64,000 nucleotides of DNA from an uncultured Erythrobacter sp. (GCA_947498065.1 CANMIS010000001.1:868001-932000), one strand, 5' to 3'; counted from the stretch's first letter, positions 17,456 to 26,821 are shown. Translations and numbers: made by a program. The notes: generated by a model from the sequence alone, not told the origin.

Positions 17456-18219
17456 TGCGCATTTTGCTGACCAATGATGACGGTATCCATGCGCCCGGAC
17501 TTGAGGTGCTAGAGGAGCTAGCGCGGCAGTTTTCGGACGACATTTGGGTCTGCGCCCCGTCAGAGGAACAATCCGGCGCTGGCCACTCGCTGACGCTGAA
17601 CCAGCCGGTCCGCCTGCAGCAGTTTGGCGAGCGGCGCTATGCCGTCACCGGCACGCCAACCGACAGCGTGATGATGGCCCTGCGCGAGGTGATGGACGGC
17701 CCGCCCGACTTGATCCTCTCCGGCGTCAATCGCGGGGCGAACCTGGGCGATGACATCACCTATTCGGGCACCGTCTCCGCCGCCATTGAAGGCGCGCTGG
17801 CCGGCATTCGCTCCATCGCCCTGTCTCAGGTTTACTCCCGCGAAAGCATGGAAAGCGCCGATGCCTTTGCCGCCGCGCGGCAATGGGGCGCGAAGGTGAT
17901 CAAGCCGCTGCTTGATGTGCAATTTGCTGAGCGCACGCTGATCAATGTCAATTTTCCGCCGCTCGAAGCCGACGCGATCAAAGGCATTCGCGTGGTCCGC
18001 CAAGGCTTCCACGATTACTCGCGCGGCAGCATTGTCGAGGGGCGCGACCCGCGCGGCAGCCGCTATTTCTGGTTTGGCCTGCATGCGATTGAGCACACGC
18101 TTGACCACGGCACGGACCTGGAGGCGATTGACGATAGCTACATTGCCGTTACCCCTTTGCAGCTTGATTTGACGCATTATTCGTCGCTCGACATTCTAGC
18201 GGGGAAATTCGCCGAATAA
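17455..18219 (+). CDS. surE: 5'/3'-nucleotidase SurE
   Basis: A 254-residue metal-dependent survival-protein phosphatase acting on nucleoside monophosphates. The N-terminus MRILLTNDDGIHAPG has the metal-binding NDDG, and the other signature ILSGVNRGANLGDDITYSGTV is at about residue 86. The ATG overlaps the serS stop by one base. The surE position directly after serS is common in this group. The start is fixed by the family's invariant N-terminus. Confidence 0.96.
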   Translation: MRILLTNDDGIHAPGLEVLEELARQFSDDIWVCAPSEEQSGAGHSLTLNQPVRLQQFGERRYAVTGTPTDSVMMALREVMDGPPDLILSGVNRGANLGDDITYSGTVSAAIEGALAGIRSIALSQVYSRESMESADAFAAARQWGAKVIKPLLDVQFAERTLINVNFPPLEADAIKGIRVVRQGFHDYSRGSIVEGRDPRGSRYFWFGLHAIEHTLDHGTDLEAIDDSYIAVTPLQLDLTHYSSLDILAGKFAE

Positions 18220-18235
18220 GGGCGCAGGACGGGGC

Positions 18236-19321
18236 ATGGCCAAGCAACTCGACACATTGTTTCCCAAGGACGCGCCCAAGCGGCGCAAGTCTGGCTTTCG
18301 CCCGCTAAGACGCGCGGTCAAAATCCCGGTGTGGGGCGATTTGGGCATCCGCTTAGGTCTGGCACTGCTGCTGATTTCGATTGTGGTCATGATCCACTGG
18401 TTCGATCGCGGCGGATTGGTCGACAGCGTCGATGGCGAGGTCAGCTTTCTCGACATCGTCTATTTCACCATGATTTCGATCACCACCACCGGCTTTGGCG
18501 ATATCGCCCCGGTGACGGACCGCGCGCGGCTGGTCGAGGCGGTGATCGTGACCCCAATCCGCTTTGCCGTGTTTTTCATCTTTGTGGGCACCGCCTACAA
18601 TTTCATCATCAAGCGCAGCTGGGAGAAGTGGCGCATGAACCGCATTCAAGAGAAGCTCTCGAACCATGTCATCGTCCTCGGCTTTGGCGTTTCCGGCTCT
18701 GAAAGCGTCACCGAACTGATCGAGCGCGGGATGGAGCCCAGCAATATCGTGGTCGTCGATCCGAGCGAGGACCGGCTGGTCGAGGCGGAAAAGCTCGGCG
18801 TCAATGTGATGAATGCCGATGCGACCCGCGACCAGACTTTGAACGCGGTTCAGGTGAGCACCGCGCAATCCGTGCTCGTGTCCGCAGGCCGGGACGATAC
18901 CTCAATCCTGATCGTGCTGACCGTGCGCCATCTCGCGCCGAAGGTTCCGATCAGCGTCGTTGTGCGCGCGGATGATAACGAGCTGCTCGCGCGGCAAGCG
19001 GGCGCTGACAATGTCATCAATCCTGTGCGCTTCACTGGCCTGCTGCTCGCAGGCTCTGCGCGCGGGGCGCATATCTCCGATTATCTCGCCGACCTCGCCT
19101 CTGTCACTGGCCGAGTCCAGCTGGTCGAGCGAGTCGTGACCGAGGAGGAATGCGGCTGCTCAATCGAGGAATTGGGCACGGGCGGGCGCGGCCTGCGCGT
19201 CTATCGCGACGGCCGTGCAATCGGCTTTTGGGAAGACGAATGCCAAAACTTGCAGCCAGGCGATATCGTGGTTGAGATCGTCCCCAGCATGAATGGCGAA
19301 ACCAAAGGCGACGGGCACTAG
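18236..19321 (+). CDS. Two-TM potassium channel with RCK (TrkA-N) domain
   Basis: A 361-residue ion channel. Two transmembrane helices (about residues 40-60 and 103-122) flank a pore loop with the selectivity filter TTTGFGD. A cytoplasmic RCK domain follows, with the nucleotide-binding motif VIVLGFGVSGSE, and a short C-terminal TrkA-C-like region. It probably forms a tetrameric potassium channel gated by a ligand or nucleotide bound to RCK. The filter GFG is a common variant of GYG. It follows surE after 17 bases and may be co-transcribed. The N-terminus has about 35 cytoplasmic residues rich in Lys and Arg. Confidence 0.9.
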   Translation: MAKQLDTLFPKDAPKRRKSGFRPLRRAVKIPVWGDLGIRLGLALLLISIVVMIHWFDRGGLVDSVDGEVSFLDIVYFTMISITTTGFGDIAPVTDRARLVEAVIVTPIRFAVFFIFVGTAYNFIIKRSWEKWRMNRIQEKLSNHVIVLGFGVSGSESVTELIERGMEPSNIVVVDPSEDRLVEAEKLGVNVMNADATRDQTLNAVQVSTAQSVLVSAGRDDTSILIVLTVRHLAPKVPISVVVRADDNELLARQAGADNVINPVRFTGLLLAGSARGAHISDYLADLASVTGRVQLVERVVTEEECGCSIEELGTGGRGLRVYRDGRAIGFWEDECQNLQPGDIVVEIVPSMNGETKGDGH

Positions 19322-19343
19322 GCCATGCTTAATTGGCGCGGTT

Positions 19344-19763
19344 TTACCGCAAGTAAGCGTGCACAAAACCCATCGCGGTGTAGAACAGCAGCCAGTAACC
19401 CGCATCGATGAAGAATAGCGCCTTGCCCTTTTGCGAGAACAAATAGGCGGTGCCGAGCGCTGGCACGATAAAGCCGAAGGCAATACCCAAAGCCGTCACC
19501 ACTTTGACCGTGACCGAAAGCTCCACACCGTTCACCTCGTATGAGTGAAAGGTATGGGCCAGCGTCCAGCTGGCGAGCAGCGAGAACGCGAAGGCCCCGC
19601 CGTAGATCAGGCCCATATTGCCTTCTTTGATCTGTTCTTCGGTCAGGCCAACAGCGCCCATCCATTTCTTGCCCATGACCGGCCCATACCAAATGCCGCC
19701 CACCACAAATCCAGCGAGCGCGGCAAGAAACACCGCGAGCCAATTCACATCAAACAGGTTCAT
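19344..19763 (-). CDS. DUF1761 membrane protein
   Basis: A 139-residue protein with four predicted transmembrane segments. It has the family opening NWLAVFLAALAGFVVGGIWYGPVMGKKWMG, a conserved GxWYGPxxGKxWM pattern. The function of DUF1761 is unknown. The ATG at 19763 has a strong GGGAGAGG ribosome-binding site and starts right at the first membrane segment, so I prefer it over the longer frame to 19796. It is convergent with the potassium channel and divergent from rimO. Confidence 0.88.
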   Translation of the reverse strand: MNLFDVNWLAVFLAALAGFVVGGIWYGPVMGKKWMGAVGLTEEQIKEGNMGLIYGGAFAFSLLASWTLAHTFHSYEVNGVELSVTVKVVTALGIAFGFIVPALGTAYLFSQKGKALFFIDAGYWLLFYTAMGFVHAYLR

Positions 19764-19840
19764 AATTACCTCTCCCAAAGGCGCGACCCACTGCAAGTGC
19801 TAGCGCAAAGCATGGTTCGCGTGTAGGGGCGCGGCCAGAT

Positions 19841-21250
19841 ATGAATACAGACGCCCCCACCTCCACTGCATCACCAAAGCCCGTGGCCGACCAGAAACGC
19901 GTCGGCATGGTCTCGCTCGGCTGTCCCAAGGCATTGGTCGATTCCGAGCGCATCCTCACTCGGCTGCGCGCCGATGGTTATGCCATGTCGCCCGATTATG
20001 CCGGTGCGGACGTGGTGCTGGTCAACACCTGCGGCTTCCTCGACAGCGCGAAGGAAGAAAGTCTAGCCGCGATTGGCGAGGCGATCAGCGAGAACGGCCG
20101 CGTTATCGTGACGGGCTGTATGGGCGAAGAGGCGGACGCAATCCGCGCCGCTCACCCGCAAGTTCTGGCTGTCACTGGCGCGCATCAATATGAGCAGGTG
20201 GTGGAGGCCGTGCACGAGCACGCCCCGCCCAGCCAAGGGCCGTTTATTGACCTGATCCCGCAGCCGTCTGAGCACGACATTAAGCTGACCCCGCGCCATT
20301 ACAGCTATCTCAAGATCTCTGAAGGCTGCAATCATTCCTGTTCTTTCTGCATCATCCCGGACCTGCGCGGAAAGCTTGCAAGTCGCCGGATTGACGCGGT
20401 GCTGCGCGAGGCGGAAAAGCTAGTCGCCGCCGGCACAAACGAGCTGCTGGTGATCAGCCAGGATACAAGCGCTTACGGGGTCGATACCCGCCACGAAACG
20501 CGCGCCTGGAAGGGCCGCGAGCCGCGCGCGCATATGACCGACCTAGCCCGCGAGCTTGGCCAATTGCGCACGCAATCGGGCCACACTCCGTGGGTGCGCC
20601 TGCACTATGTCTATCCCTATCCGCATGTCGACAAGGTCATCCCGCTGATGGCTGAGGGGCTGCTGACGCCCTATCTCGACATCCCGTTTCAACACGCTTC
20701 GCCCTCGGTTCTAAAGCGCATGAAGCGCCCAGCGAACGAGGCCAAAGTGCTTGAGCGGCTGCGGGGTTGGCGCGATATCTGCCCTGATATCGCGATCCGC
20801 TCATCCTTTGTGGTCGGCTTCCCCGGCGAGACTGAGGACGATTTCAAATATCTCATCGATTGGCTGGAAGAGGCTCAGCTCGACCGCGTTGGCGCTTTCC
20901 GGTTTGAACCGGTCGAAGGCGCGCAGGCCAATGCCCTGCCCGATCCGGTTCCAGAGGCGATCAAGGAAGAACGCTATGCCCGGCTGATGGAAGTGACCGA
21001 GCGGATCAGCGCGGCCAAGCTAGCCGCCAAAGTCGGCCGTGCGCTACCAGTGATCATCGACGAGGTTGGTGAGCCGGATGAAGACGGCGACATTGGCGCA
21101 AGCGGACGGTCTCAGGCTGATGCGCCTGAAATTGATGGCCAAGTGCATTTGCGCAATGTCCCAGCGGACGTAGCGCAAGGCGACATCGTCACCGCGGTGA
21201 TTGAAGAGGCCGATGCGCACGACCTATTCGGCGTAATCGCGCAAGGCTAA
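19841..21250 (+). CDS. rimO: Ribosomal protein S12 methylthiotransferase
   Basis: A 469-residue radical-SAM methylthiotransferase that adds a methylthio group to an aspartate of ribosomal protein S12. The N-terminal UPF0004 domain has the three cluster cysteines in [21 protein letters not shown] and TGCMGEEAD. The radical-SAM CxxxCxxC is in [17 protein letters not shown] at about residue 167. The C-terminus is a TRAM domain that includes VIIDEVG. The SLGCPK opening and [11 protein letters not shown] segment separate RimO from MiaB. The length is slightly above the family norm because of an N-terminal extension of about 20 residues. Confidence 0.96.
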   Translation: MNTDAPTSTASPKPVADQKRVGMVSLGCPKALVDSERILTRLRADGYAMSPDYAGADVVLVNTCGFLDSAKEESLAAIGEAISENGRVIVTGCMGEEADAIRAAHPQVLAVTGAHQYEQVVEAVHEHAPPSQGPFIDLIPQPSEHDIKLTPRHYSYLKISEGCNHSCSFCIIPDLRGKLASRRIDAVLREAEKLVAAGTNELLVISQDTSAYGVDTRHETRAWKGREPRAHMTDLARELGQLRTQSGHTPWVRLHYVYPYPHVDKVIPLMAEGLLTPYLDIPFQHASPSVLKRMKRPANEAKVLERLRGWRDICPDIAIRSSFVVGFPGETEDDFKYLIDWLEEAQLDRVGAFRFEPVEGAQANALPDPVPEAIKEERYARLMEVTERISAAKLAAKVGRALPVIIDEVGEPDEDGDIGASGRSQADAPEIDGQVHLRNVPADVAQGDIVTAVIEEADAHDLFGVIAQG

Positions 21251-21254
21251 GCCG

Positions 21255-21740
21255 CTAATTCTGGCTGGAACCCCAGATATAGAGACCGCCGATGATCAGC
21301 GCGATCACGAACAGCTGCTTCCAATAAGACCCGACGATCGCCGCCGGGATCAGAGGAACGAGATAGAGCGGCCATCCCTCCAGCTCTGAGTTATCTGAAA
21401 GATAGCCAAGCGAGAGCAAGTAAGTGATCCCAAAGAACACGTAATTGCCAGCGGTCCATTGCTTGGCCTTGCTGTGGGCGGCGGCCTGTTGCCGCGCCTT
21501 GGCAGGCTTCGCTCCGCGCTTTTTCGCAGGCGCAGAGCCGCGTGCTGGCGATGGGTCAGGCACAGTTCCCGCGCCATGGCAATTCCAGCAGGTGATCGTA
21601 TCGCGCGCGCCCGTTCCGCTGCCGCCGCAGGCCATGCAAGCCTGGTTCATATGGCTGCCCTGCCCCGATCCGCCGCAGCTGGCACAGTTTTGATAGCCAT
21701 TGTCGATCTGACCACCAGAGCAATACGGACAAACAGCCAA
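21255..21740 (-). CDS. DnaJ-type zinc-ribbon membrane protein
   Basis: A 161-residue protein with six CxxC pairs or half-pairs in its first 60 residues (CPYCSGG, CASCGGSG, CMACGGSG, CWNCHGAG). This is the CxxCxGxG pattern of the DnaJ zinc-finger domain, used here outside DnaJ. A Lys/Ala-rich linker follows (about residues 70-90), then two or three hydrophobic segments (YVFFGITYLLSLGY, LYLVPLIPAAIVGSYW, LFVIALIIGGLYIW). The start is TTG at 21740, with a GGGGAGGG site about 6 bases upstream; no ATG lies in a suitable place. Function unknown, possibly metal- or chaperone-related at the membrane. It ends 5 bases from the convergent rimO stop. Confidence 0.75.
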   Translation of the reverse strand: MAVCPYCSGGQIDNGYQNCASCGGSGQGSHMNQACMACGGSGTGARDTITCWNCHGAGTVPDPSPARGSAPAKKRGAKPAKARQQAAAHSKAKQWTAGNYVFFGITYLLSLGYLSDNSELEGWPLYLVPLIPAAIVGSYWKQLFVIALIIGGLYIWGSSQN

Positions 21741-21811
21741 AGCGCCCTCCCCTGTTCGCGAGAATCGCGAGAGGCCAAGCTAGCGCACTTTTTCTGAAAC
21801 GAAAGGGGCTC

Positions 21812-23476
21812 TTAGCCTATCTCGCGCCGTAGGTGCGCAAACACTCGGACTGGGTCATCATGCATCACCAGCTGGCCAGAACGGCGGAATTCCGCATCCA
21901 CAACAAAGCCATATTGGTCGGCAAATTTCTGATAATTCGCGCGGCTGACAAAACCGCCATTGGCGCCAATCGCCAAGGTCACAGGCGGTGCGATGTCGCG
22001 GCACAGCTCGCTCCAGTCGAACGCCTCAATGATCACACCCTCTGTCGGGCCGTCCAGCGTCTTCACAAAGGTGTAAGTGCCCGATTGGCGGATCACCTCG
22101 CGGATTTCGGGCCATTTGTAGTAGGCTCGGTCATCAGGGCTGGAACGATAAAAATCGTCGATGAACTTATCGAACTCGCCGCGCAGCGAGCCCGCCAAGG
22201 TCGCGCGGATATAGATGCGCGCGAAGGCCGGTGCCATCCGCGTCATCTGCACCGCCCGGCGATATCCGATATCGACCATGCCGATGTCCGACCAAGTGGG
22301 GAACGGCACCAAAGGCCCAGCCAGTACAAGCCCGCTCACCTTCACCCGCGTCGCCTGAACAAACCCCAGCGCGAAGGGTGTGCCCGCTGTGGCGCCGAGC
22401 ACAGCGCATTCCGTGATGCCTTGCGCCTCAAGGAAGGGATCAAGCCGGCGCGCAAATTCTCTCACCAATTCGATCCGCTTTGATCGGCCGGTTGTCTCGC
22501 CGGAAAGCGGACGCCACGGGGCAATGATCCGCAGTCCTGCCTCGCGCGCTGCAGCATCCTGCTCAGCGGTGAACAATGCGCCCTCAAAGAAGGGATGGAA
22601 ATAAAGCACCGGATCGCCGCCGGGATCGCCGTGTTCCTCCCACGCGATGCGGTCCCCATCCTCTTCGTGAAATATCCGGCTGCAAAAATGCCGCTTCGGC
22701 CCCTCGCTCTCGTCAATCAAACGAAGGGAATGGGCAAAGCCGGTGTAGAGCATCAGCAGTTCTTGCTGGGAATTGATCGCCAGCTTGCGCAGCAGCGCCT
22801 TTAGCTGATTGCGAGCCGTGCCGACCGAGCGTTCGCGCTGTTCAGCGAAGCTGCGCACGTTCCCGCCCGACACCAAATGCCGGGTCAGAGCTAGCTCGGT
22901 TTCAGTCAGGCCGAGCGCTTCACGAAAACGATTGCCGCTCGCCTCTTGCCAGCGAAACTGGATCAGCTTGAAATGAACATGCTCGGCCTGCGCCTCTGCG
23001 CCAGCTTCGACATTGAACCAGCGGCCCTGATCATCATCGGGCCCGGTAAACAGCCGGAGGAAACCGGTAGAGCTGCCCGATTTCGTCTCTCGGATGCGGC
23101 GCAAATCCTCGCTGCGCTCCGCCGGGTCCCACAGCCAATCCGGCGCCGGATGGCCGCGTTCCAGCTCTGGTCCGGCAAAGACCTCTGGGTCGAAGGAAAC
23201 CAGCCTTTGGGAGCGATCAAGGACCAGCTCCGCGCCGCTGGGCGAAACGTCAGGCAGCACGAAATTGGCAAAATCGCTGCCCGTCAGCGTCGAGACCTCA
23301 TCAATCAGCTCGCCCGCTTCGACGAAATGCTGATCCGCGCTGCCCACATCCTCTTGTCCCGCTTCAAAATGATGCTCCCCTTGCTCCAGCAAAGAGATCA
23401 CACGTTCAGGCTTGCCCATGGTGGCATAGGCATCGCGGATAATCCGGTCGACATAGGTTTCGCGTTCGTCAGCCAT
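21812..23476 (-). CDS. LuxR-type HTH regulator fused to an alpha/beta-hydrolase fold
   Basis: This 554-residue protein has three parts. Residues about 1-180 look PAS-like (ISLLEQGEHHF through LVLDRSQRLVSFDPEVF). Residues about 187-247 form a LuxR-type helix-turn-helix (GLTETELALTRHLVSGGNV, then SVGTARNQLKALLRKLAI). Residues about 275-554 form an alpha/beta-hydrolase-like domain. In the hydrolase part the nucleophile elbow, normally GxSxG, reads GATAG at 361-365, so Thr363 stands where the Ser should be. A His remains near the end in VMHDDP. The domain may therefore sense a ligand rather than hydrolyse it. I chose the ATG at 23476, with GAGG upstream, over the frame to 23491. Its targets are unknown. 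Confidence 0.82.
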   Translation of the reverse strand: MADERETYVDRIIRDAYATMGKPERVISLLEQGEHHFEAGQEDVGSADQHFVEAGELIDEVSTLTGSDFANFVLPDVSPSGAELVLDRSQRLVSFDPEVFAGPELERGHPAPDWLWDPAERSEDLRRIRETKSGSSTGFLRLFTGPDDDQGRWFNVEAGAEAQAEHVHFKLIQFRWQEASGNRFREALGLTETELALTRHLVSGGNVRSFAEQRERSVGTARNQLKALLRKLAINSQQELLMLYTGFAHSLRLIDESEGPKRHFCSRIFHEEDGDRIAWEEHGDPGGDPVLYFHPFFEGALFTAEQDAAAREAGLRIIAPWRPLSGETTGRSKRIELVREFARRLDPFLEAQGITECAVLGATAGTPFALGFVQATRVKVSGLVLAGPLVPFPTWSDIGMVDIGYRRAVQMTRMAPAFARIYIRATLAGSLRGEFDKFIDDFYRSSPDDRAYYKWPEIREVIRQSGTYTFVKTLDGPTEGVIIEAFDWSELCRDIAPPVTLAIGANGGFVSRANYQKFADQYGFVVDAEFRRSGQLVMHDDPVRVFAHLRREIG

Positions 23477-23559
23477 CAAGCCTCGCCTCATAGCTGCAAA
23501 ATGGTTTTCGCCAAGTTGAAGCGTGCCCGCGCATCAGCATCCGTATGGCCGGGGAATGT

Positions 23560-23587
23560 GGGCCGCGCCTCGCAAAAGACGCGGCCC
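23560..23587. terminator. GC-rich hairpin downstream of the small Cys-repeat gene
   Basis: GGGCCGCG (23560-23567) and CGCGGCCC (23580-23587) form a perfect 8-bp stem with a 12-base loop. It lies 30 bases past the stop of the small secreted protein gene (minus strand). No long T-run follows on the minus strand, so a terminator role is only likely by position. Confidence 0.4.
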
Positions 23588-23616
23588 TTTCCCCAAGGGT
23601 CGCAGTTTGGGGAAAA

Positions 23617-23919
23617 TCACTTCACGCAATATTTGCCTGAGGTCTTCGTTCCGCTTGGGCAGCTACCATCGCGGATTTCTGCATAATCTCCCTTACCGCC
23701 GACACAGTAGTTTCCCGAGGCTTTGAAACCGGTCGGGCAAGAACCGACTTTGGGAAGGGCAACTTTGCTCGATGATTTGCAGCTTGATCCCGAAGCCTTG
23801 AAGCCAGTGGGGCAAGAGCCGTTCTTGGAAACTTCGCTGGAAGAGCTTTGCGCGATTGCCGCTGGCGCGGTGCCGATGGCAAGAACGCTGGCGGCGAAAA
23901 TGGTGAAAGTCTTTTTCAT
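23617..23919 (-). CDS. Small secreted protein with three Cys repeats
   Basis: A 100-residue protein with a clean signal peptide (MKKTFTIFAASVLAIGTAPAAIAQ). Its mature part is mostly three copies of a short module, GSCPTGFKASGSSCK, GSCPTGFKASGNYCV and GSCPSGTKTSGKYCVK. Each has two Cys 11 residues apart, which would form disulfides in the periplasm. The frame is open further upstream, but the ATG at 23919 has AGGA 11 bases away and begins the signal peptide. I do not recognise a family. It is adjacent to a second secreted protein on the same strand, with 40 bases between them. Confidence 0.8.
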   Translation of the reverse strand: MKKTFTIFAASVLAIGTAPAAIAQSSSSEVSKNGSCPTGFKASGSSCKSSSKVALPKVGSCPTGFKASGNYCVGGKGDYAEIRDGSCPSGTKTSGKYCVK

Positions 23920-23959
23920 GAATTGATAATTCCTGTGCTGATTTGGATGATTGAAACGC

Positions 23960-24784
23960 TTAGCCCGCTGGACCGCGGCGATAGGCAAAGGCCACCGCGC
24001 TCTTCCCAGAATTCTTGTCGAACCATTGGCAATAGAAATCCGTGCCCGCCTTATCGGTGTGCAAAGACGCAAAATTGAACGTGATCATCTGGCGTCCGCG
24101 CTTGGCGAGATATTTGTCATAAGCGCCAGAGCGGCTGGAATTGCTGCCACTCGCGGTCGGTGTAAAGCCGAGCGAATTGCCGCTGTGCAGCATCACATCC
24201 TTGCCCTTGTAATTGTTGATTTTCGGCCCGTGGACATTGTCGAGCTGCTCAGAGCCGTCATAGGAAACGCACTGAATTTTGTAGTCGTATTTCTTATATT
24301 TGGCTGCGTCCACCTCGACATAGAGCACATCGCCAACTGCGAGACCGGGGAAGAAACAGCCGTTTTGCGGGCTGACATTGGTGCGCTCGGTCAGGCCAGT
24401 GCGCTCCTCCGTGCTGATCCCTTGGCTAAAAGTGTAAGTGCCCTCGCGCCCGACAAAGGCATTGCCCAGGCCCAGGTTCGCGCATTGCAGCTGGCCGGTG
24501 TATTTCGCCGGAGCCGCGCCTGCGCCGCCGACATGGCCAGGAGCCCGCGCGGTGCGAGGCGAGTTGGACGTGCTGCCGCGATTGGCAAAGCCGCCGCCTG
24601 ATCCGCCGCGCCGCACATTGTCGACCGTCTCGACGACGTCCTCGGCCTGATCGACCTTCTTTTTGACCTTCTTCACCTTCTTGGTGATCTTATCGAACGG
24701 GCCAGCCTCTGCTGGAGCGGGCGCGGCGGTAAAGCCGACGACGAGCGCAGCCATAGCGGCGGCAGTGATGGAAAATTTCTTCAT
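23960..24784 (-). CDS. Secreted protein of unknown function
   Basis: A 274-residue exported protein with a signal peptide (MKKFSITAAAMAALVVGFTAAPAPAEA). A strongly basic Lys/Val segment follows (FDKITKKVKKVKKKVDQAEDV), then a Gly/Ser-rich linker and a C-terminal domain of about 190 residues. That domain contains several Cys (LQCANLGLG, NGCFFPGLAVG, IQCVSYDG, FYCQWFDK) and aromatic residues. The basic segment followed by linker suggests a surface- or polymer-binding anchor, but no catalytic motif is visible and I cannot name the family. The Cys-repeat gene lies 40 bases downstream on the same strand, and they may be co-expressed. Confidence 0.7.
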   Translation of the reverse strand: MKKFSITAAAMAALVVGFTAAPAPAEAGPFDKITKKVKKVKKKVDQAEDVVETVDNVRRGGSGGGFANRGSTSNSPRTARAPGHVGGAGAAPAKYTGQLQCANLGLGNAFVGREGTYTFSQGISTEERTGLTERTNVSPQNGCFFPGLAVGDVLYVEVDAAKYKKYDYKIQCVSYDGSEQLDNVHGPKINNYKGKDVMLHSGNSLGFTPTASGSNSSRSGAYDKYLAKRGRQMITFNFASLHTDKAGTDFYCQWFDKNSGKSAVAFAYRRGPAG

Positions 24785-24981
24785 GGATACGAACCCCTGT
24801 CATCTATTCCGGTAGGAAGATTTGCCCTCCCCGGACAAAACGGCCACTGGTTGTGGCTGCTGGGCGCGGGCTAGAAGCAGAGGCGGGCTGGCTGAATATC
24901 CCAGATGGGACAATTGGACCTGAAAGAGCGCAAAAAATGCGTGTTTGAGGAACAAATGTGCCTGCCAAACTTGAGTGACCT

Positions 24982-25779
24982 ATGCCCCTCGACATCCAAG
25001 CGACCTTCACTTTCCAATTCGACGAGCCCGGCGATGCCTTGCTGCAGTTTGAGGTTGCTGTCCTTCCGGGTCAGCGGATTCTCTCGCAAAATGTCAAACT
25101 GACAGACGAGGCGGCGAGCACGCGGGTGCCAGCGCATGATGGGATCGGCACGCGCATTTGGGTGAGCAGCAATGGCCGGTTCGAAACCACCTACCGCGCC
25201 AAGGTGGAGACCCAGCGTGCCGCAGTTGAGCTTTCTGCCCTGCCTCAGCTGGCCGCGAGATCCATCACCGGCGAGGCGGCGCAATATCTGTTCGATTCGC
25301 GCTATTGCTCGGTCGGTCCGTTTCAGAACTTCGTCGAGGCGGAGTTTTCCGGCACATCGGGCGGCGCGCGAATTGCTGCGATCGAGGGCTGGCTGGCGAA
25401 CAATATGCAATATGAGCCGGGTTCAAGCGGCGAGCAGACTACCGCCGCTGACAGCTTCGTCGCGCGCCAAGGTGTGTGCCGCGACTATGCCCATGTGCTG
25501 ATCGCGCTGGCGCGAGCCTCACTGATCCCGGCGCGCTATGTCGCCTGCTATGGCCCTGACGTCCGCCCGCAGGATTTTCACGCAGTGGCCGAGGTATTTC
25601 TAGCCGACCCTGATGAGCCAGCGCGCGGCGCATGGCATCTGGTCGATGCGACCGGCATGGCGAAACCATCAGAGACCGCGATTATCGGGATTGGACGCGA
25701 TGCGGCCGATGTGAGTTTCCTCACGACGTTTGGTCCAGCACAATTCTTATCGTCGAAAGTGGATGTGAAGCGAATTTAG
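24982..25779 (+). CDS. Transglutaminase-like domain protein
   Basis: A 265-residue protein of the bacterial transglutaminase-like cysteine-protease superfamily. The N-terminal region resembles the beta-sheet domain often found before it. The catalytic triad is visible: Cys in ARQGVCRDYAHV, His in DFHAVAEVFL and Asp in WHLVDATGMAK. It has no signal peptide, so it is probably cytoplasmic. Members of this type cut or modify peptides, but the substrate is unknown. The ribosome-binding site before the ATG at 24982 is weak. It ends 22 bases from the convergent LacI gene. Confidence 0.88.
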   Translation: MPLDIQATFTFQFDEPGDALLQFEVAVLPGQRILSQNVKLTDEAASTRVPAHDGIGTRIWVSSNGRFETTYRAKVETQRAAVELSALPQLAARSITGEAAQYLFDSRYCSVGPFQNFVEAEFSGTSGGARIAAIEGWLANNMQYEPGSSGEQTTAADSFVARQGVCRDYAHVLIALARASLIPARYVACYGPDVRPQDFHAVAEVFLADPDEPARGAWHLVDATGMAKPSETAIIGIGRDAADVSFLTTFGPAQFLSSKVDVKRI

Positions 25780-25801
25780 AATTTTCGGTTGCGCCGCCTA
25801 A

Positions 25802-26821
25802 TTACGAACTCCCGCGCTTCAGCAACTTCACCGGCACTCGCCGTATCCCGGAATGCGGCCCGCCAGAGGTCACTGCCTCAACCAGTAAGCGCCCCGCCTG
25901 ATCCAAATCCGGCTCAATCGTGGTGAGCGTGGGACTGGACAGCTCGCCCGCCTGCAAACCGTCAAACCCGATCAGCTTGATCTCTTCGGGCATCTTCCGG
26001 CCCGCCGCGTTCAGCGCCTCAAGCACGCCAAAGGCCAGCGCATCGCACACCGCAAACACGCCATCCGCCGCAAAGCCATCGGCGAGCATCCGCTCTGCTG
26101 CCGCACGCCCTTGATCATGGCGGTCGTCTTCTTCCCCGATTTCCACCAGCTGCGCTTCCAGGCCGAGCTCTTTGGCGCGGGCCAAAAACGTGTCTGCCCG
26201 CTCCGCAAACTGCCGCTGAGTGCCGCCGCGCGAGCCGATACAGGCGAGTTTCGTGCAGCCCTGCTCAGCCAAATGCTCCGCCGCCATGCGCGCGCCCGCA
26301 TCATTGTCCGACGAGACCCAGTCAAGATCGCCCAGCGGCGAGCCCCAATAGGCGACCAGCTCGCTGGTCTCGCCAATGCCGCGGAAATAATCCCATGCTG
26401 GGCGGTTCAGAGTGGTGCCGATCACAATCAAGCCCTCGGCCTGGCCGCGCTCAACGTAGTGACCGAACAGCTTGTCCTCATCGCCCTGCAGCGAAACGAG
26501 CACTTCCAGCCCGCGCTCCGCCGCTGCGGCGCAAACCCCGCCCAGCAGCGCATAGGAAAACGGGTTCACATCGCGGGCATTGCCGCCCGGCTTGGTAATC
26601 ACCACTGCTGCCAACGTGCCGGTGTGCCCGCGCCTCAGCCGCGCGGCGCGTTCGTCCACGAAATAGCCAAGCTCGCTCGCCACCTCCAGCACCCGGCTGC
26701 GCGTGGCCTCGCTGATCACGGCAGAGCCCGATAGCGCGCGCGACACCGTCGACTGGCTCACGCCCGCCCGCTCTGCAACGTCAAAACTGGTAACCCGCGA
26801 TTGTCTGCGCGCAGGATCCAT
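25802..26821 (-). CDS. LacI-family transcriptional regulator of the sugar operon
   Basis: A 339-residue LacI/GalR repressor. The N-terminal helix-turn-helix and hinge helix read VTSFDVAERAGVSQSTVSRA and SGSAVISEATRSRV. The periplasmic-binding-like core follows (VITKPGGNARDVNPFSYALLG, then KLIGFDGLQAGELSSPTLTTI). The ATG at 26821 follows an AGGAGGGAAAG ribosome-binding site, better than the upstream ATGs at 26842 and 26851. It is divergent from zwf-edd-glk, with about 140 bases between the starts, so it likely controls that operon in response to a sugar or sugar phosphate. The short palindromes in the spacer (ATAGCTAT, ATCTAGAT) are not clear enough to name as operators. Confidence 0.92.
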   Translation of the reverse strand: MDPARRQSRVTSFDVAERAGVSQSTVSRALSGSAVISEATRSRVLEVASELGYFVDERAARLRRGHTGTLAAVVITKPGGNARDVNPFSYALLGGVCAAAAERGLEVLVSLQGDEDKLFGHYVERGQAEGLIVIGTTLNRPAWDYFRGIGETSELVAYWGSPLGDLDWVSSDNDAGARMAAEHLAEQGCTKLACIGSRGGTQRQFAERADTFLARAKELGLEAQLVEIGEEDDRHDQGRAAAERMLADGFAADGVFAVCDALAFGVLEALNAAGRKMPEEIKLIGFDGLQAGELSSPTLTTIEPDLDQAGRLLVEAVTSGGPHSGIRRVPVKLLKRGSS

